From positions 1-8,070 of the forward strand of contig DJIE01000051.1 in NCBI GenBank assembly GCA_002433465.1: 8,070 nucleotides of DNA, in the 5' to 3' direction. How positions within the stretch are numbered: position 1 is the first letter of the stretch; every line of letters begins with the position of its first letter. The translations under genes were made by a program, and so were the position numbers. This DNA comes from Salinisphaera sp. UBA6602 (lineage in GTDB: Bacteria > Pseudomonadota > Gammaproteobacteria > Nevskiales > Salinisphaeraceae). The notes under the pieces were generated by a model. That model saw only the letters and a program-made list of their open reading frames with translations, did no database searches and was not told the origin of the DNA. Below, piece by piece: positions 5,946-8,070 of the stretch.

Positions 5946-7178
5946 TCAGCGCCGACGCTGCCAGGGCAGGCGCAGCGTCTCTGCCATGTTGCGGATGCCG
6001 GGCATGATCGCGCCGGTGCTCTGAGTGAAATTGAGCGTCATCTGTACGTCGTCGCCCGCGTCCGCCGTGGGCGCCCATCCCGCCGACAGATAGTTCACGC
6101 TCAAATCGATCCGGTCGCTGAGCTGGGACAGCCCCAGATTCAAGCCGGCACGGGCGCCGCCCACGCCCGGCTGATAGCGGCTGTCGCCGAGGGCGAATGT
6201 GGGCGACAGCTCTGCCTCTAGCCCACCGATATTCAGCCCCCGGGTCGCCGACAGTCGCCACAGGCGACCGTCCACCGGCAGATTCAACGGCGCATCCATG
6301 CTCGCGTCATACCAGCCCAGGCTGCTGTTCATGCGCCAATCACGCCACTGTAGCGTCTGGGCGGCGATTTCCAGTGCCATTGGGCTGTTGCCCGCGGCCT
6401 GGGCGTCGGTGGGCGCGCCGAGTTCGGCGCGGATCTGCCAGGGCCGGCCGATATCAGTGAGCCGGCTATTGCGCGCCAGCAGAAAGGTTTGCGAGATAGC
6501 CGCATCGCTACGCAGCGGCGAGGGTTCGTGCAGGCGCACGTCATGGGACAGCTGCCAGTCGTTGCCGAGCGGCCGGCTTGCCTGCAGCCCAAAGCCGTTG
6601 TCGCCGGGCACGATCGAACTTCCCAGGGCATCGAACTGTGCGTCGGCCTGAAAATAGCTCAGGGTCAGATCGTTGGCGCCCAGCGACTGGGCCAGGCCGA
6701 TGCTTGCAGCGCGACCGCCCAGCACGTTGCCGTCGTTCATTGTATTGCTGACCTGCGCGACTTCGGTCGCCAGATCCGGCATATACCACCGACCGCCGAG
6801 ATCAAGGCGGTGCTCTGCGCGTACCAGCGTCTGACCACCGCCAAAAGCCGCGCCCTCGCCCTCGGTACGAATCGCGGCCGCGCGCAGCGTCGACGCATCG
6901 CTTGCCCCGCCCTGCCACTGAAGACCACTGGTCAGATAGCGTTGCTGCGGTGTACTCAGCGCATCGACGCCGAAGAACGCCTCCGCGCGGCCGAGCCCTT
7001 TTCTGACCTCAGATAGATCGACTTCCCGCTCTTCGCCGTGAATCGTCCGATCGAAGGACGACGACATGAACGGAGAAATGGATTTCGTGGGCCCGGCAAG
7101 CGACGACGCGGGCCAAGCGAGTCCCACGCTCACGGCGAGCACGACGACGATTGGAATTGAATGGCCCTGAGACAGCAT
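5946..7178 (-). CDS. Unrecognised secreted protein, probable outer-membrane beta-barrel
   Basis: I do not recognise the family. The 410 residues begin with a hydrophobic signal-like segment (PIVVVLAVSVGLAWPASSLA, residues 9-28, likely cleavage after Ala28), although the n-region has no Lys or Arg. After a polar stretch (29-75) the rest is built of alternating short amphipathic strands and turns. Examples are RYLTSGLQWQGG (80-91), QTLVRAEHRLDLGGRW (116-131), NDLTLSYFQADAQFDALG (169-186), NGFGLQASRPLGNDWQLSHD (194-213), RLWRLSATRGLNIGGLEAEL (305-324) and GLNLGLSQLSDRIDLSVNY (345-363). Gly, aromatic residues and alternating hydrophobics dominate, as expected of a barrel with perhaps 14-16 strands. 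The last strand-like segment is VQMTLNFTQ (378-386), followed by a 24-residue tail ending LPWQRRR instead of the usual terminal Phe. The ATG is the first possible start because an in-frame TAA lies four codons upstream; no Shine-Dalgarno is evident. opgG follows 133 bases downstream on the same strand. A link to glucan synthesis is only suggested by position. Confidence 0.8.
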   Translation of the reverse strand: MLSQGHSIPIVVVLAVSVGLAWPASSLAGPTKSISPFMSSSFDRTIHGEEREVDLSEVRKGLGRAEAFFGVDALSTPQQRYLTSGLQWQGGASDASTLRAAAIRTEGEGAAFGGGQTLVRAEHRLDLGGRWYMPDLATEVAQVSNTMNDGNVLGGRAASIGLAQSLGANDLTLSYFQADAQFDALGSSIVPGDNGFGLQASRPLGNDWQLSHDVRLHEPSPLRSDAAISQTFLLARNSRLTDIGRPWQIRAELGAPTDAQAAGNSPMALEIAAQTLQWRDWRMNSSLGWYDASMDAPLNLPVDGRLWRLSATRGLNIGGLEAELSPTFALGDSRYQPGVGGARAGLNLGLSQLSDRIDLSVNYLSAGWAPTADAGDDVQMTLNFTQSTGAIMPGIRNMAETLRLPWQRRR

Positions 7179-7216
7179 GCCGGGTGTTTATGCGAGTGTG
7201 AGTGTCGCAGTGCAAC

Positions 7217-7245
7217 AACCTAGACGATCGCTGCCAATACGGCAA
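7217..7245 (-). promoter_or_regulatory. Candidate sigma-70 promoter for the barrel-like gene
   Basis: On the minus strand TTGCCG (7240-7245) and TAGGTT (7217-7222) are separated by exactly 17 bases. They match four and three positions of the consensus -35 and -10, including the three most conserved -10 positions. The resulting leader would be about 30 bases. The site also contains the small inverted repeat TGCC-AATAC-GGCA (7232-7244). The match is modest, but this is the best pair I found in the 130-base spacer after atpC. Confidence 0.35.
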
Positions 7246-7282
7246 GTTAACCGTTCAACATCGCGCGATGGATGAACTCAAG

Positions 7283-7309
7283 ACGCCCAAGCACACGTCC
7301 TGGGGGCGT
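7283..7309 (-). terminator. Weak hairpin at the end of atpC
   Basis: ACGCCC (7283-7288) can pair with GGGCGT (7304-7309), giving a 6-bp stem with a 15-base loop that begins at the last base of the atpC stop codon. On the minus strand it is followed by CTTGAGTT, a poor T-run. It might contribute to ending the atp transcript, but the stem is short and the loop large. Confidence 0.28.
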
Positions 7310-7722
7310 TAGCGTCCGGCGCGAAGTTTTTTGACCATGGTCAGACGTGCCGCTGCTTCGGCCAGCTCGGCCTGCGCACGAGACACGTCCACGCGATCAC
7401 CCGCCTGGGCCAGACTCTCTTCAGCGCGCTGTTTGGCCTGTTCGGCCGCGGCCTCGTCGATATCGGCGGCGCGTTCGGCCGTGTCGGCCATTACGGTCAC
7501 CAGATGCGGCTGCACTTCCAGAATGCCGCCGGAAACGAAGAACTGCAGTTCCTCCTGGCCTTCCTGCTGAATACGCACCTGGCCGGGGCGCATCCGGGTG
7601 AGCAGCGGCGCATGGCGCGGGGCAATACCCACGTCGCCTTCTTCCGCGGCCACGACCACCATGGTCGCCGACCCCGAGTAGATCTGGCCTTCGGCACTGA
7701 CGAGATCAACGTGTAGTTTCAT
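7309..7722 (-). CDS. atpC: ATP synthase F1 subunit epsilon
   Basis: Cytoplasmic subunit of the F1 central stalk, which couples rotation to catalysis and can inhibit ATP hydrolysis through its C-terminal helices. The 137 residues match the family's usual length (about 139). The N-terminal beta-sandwich domain includes KLHVDLVSAEGQIYSG (2-17), GDVGIAPRHAPLL (29-41), and FFVSGGILEVQPHLVTVMAD (61-80). The C-terminal part (about 88-137) is Ala/Glu/Arg-rich and helical, ending with a helix that contains MVKKLRAGR. It is the last gene of the atp operon here, 71 bases downstream of atpD. The ATG has only a weak upstream Shine-Dalgarno-like sequence (AGAGCAG). Nothing is missing or out of frame. Confidence 0.97.
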   Translation of the reverse strand: MKLHVDLVSAEGQIYSGSATMVVVAAEEGDVGIAPRHAPLLTRMRPGQVRIQQEGQEELQFFVSGGILEVQPHLVTVMADTAERAADIDEAAAEQAKQRAEESLAQAGDRVDVSRAQAELAEAAARLTMVKKLRAGR

Positions 7723-7734
7723 ATCGCTGCTCTA

Positions 7735-7771
7735 GGGAAAGGAAAAGACCGGCGCTCTATGGGCGCCGGTC
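7735..7771 (-). terminator. Terminator-like hairpin between atpD and atpC
   Basis: A perfect 9-bp inverted repeat, GACCGGCGC (7747-7755) with GCGCCGGTC (7763-7771), has a 7-base loop. On the minus strand it is followed at once by TTTTCCTTTCCC (7735-7746). A GC-rich stem with an adjacent T-rich tail has the form of an intrinsic terminator, although the tail is broken by two C residues. Because it lies between two subunit genes of one complex, partial termination or message processing is more plausible than complete termination. Confidence 0.6.
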
Positions 7772-7793
7772 ACGCCTTGAACTCGGGCGCCGT

Positions 7794-8070
<277 letters not shown>

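Noticed and set aside
5541..6221. Plus-strand open frame of 226 codons spanning the opgG start and the end of the barrel-like gene
   Set aside because: It is antisense to two genes on the other strand. Its Ala/Ser-rich start comes from the tandem repeats, and no independent support was found.

Overview
The window comes from a high-GC gammaproteobacterium. The evidence is the order atpD-atpC ... glmU-glmS, which is the classic gammaproteobacterial arrangement downstream of the F1Fo ATP synthase operon, together with an OpgG/OpgH pair of the periplasmic glucan type. The genus cannot be fixed from the sequence. All six recognisable genes and the one unrecognised gene lie on the minus strand, so transcription runs from high to low coordinates.

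Layout in transcription order: the 3' end of atpD (F1 beta, cut by the window edge at 8070); a 71-base spacer with a terminator-like hairpin and T-rich tail; atpC (F1 epsilon, 7309-7722); a 130-base spacer with a candidate promoter; an unrecognised secreted protein of 410 residues that looks like an outer-membrane beta-barrel (5946-7178); a 133-base spacer with promoter-like sequences and a good ribosome binding site; opgG (4061-5812), whose N-terminus carries an unusual array of seven 8-residue repeats; opgH (1563-4064), which starts with GTG and overlaps the opgG stop by four bases; a 29-base spacer; glmU (157-1533); a 60-base spacer with an 8-bp hairpin; and the first 32 codons of glmS (1-96).

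Functionally, this is an energy and envelope-precursor neighbourhood. AtpD and AtpC belong to the ATP synthase. GlmS and GlmU make glucosamine-6-phosphate and then UDP-GlcNAc for peptidoglycan and LPS. OpgH polymerises glucose from UDP-glucose at the inner membrane, and OpgG acts on the glucan in the periplasm. The barrel-like gene and opgGH occupy the place where many gammaproteobacteria have atpC directly followed by glmU, so this three-gene block is the accessory part of the window.

No mobile element, tRNA, rRNA or CRISPR array was seen, and there is no gene-free stretch over 300 bases. The points most worth a second look are the OpgG repeat array, the unrecognised barrel-like protein with its basic C-terminal tail, and the hairpins in the atpD-atpC and glmU-glmS spacers.
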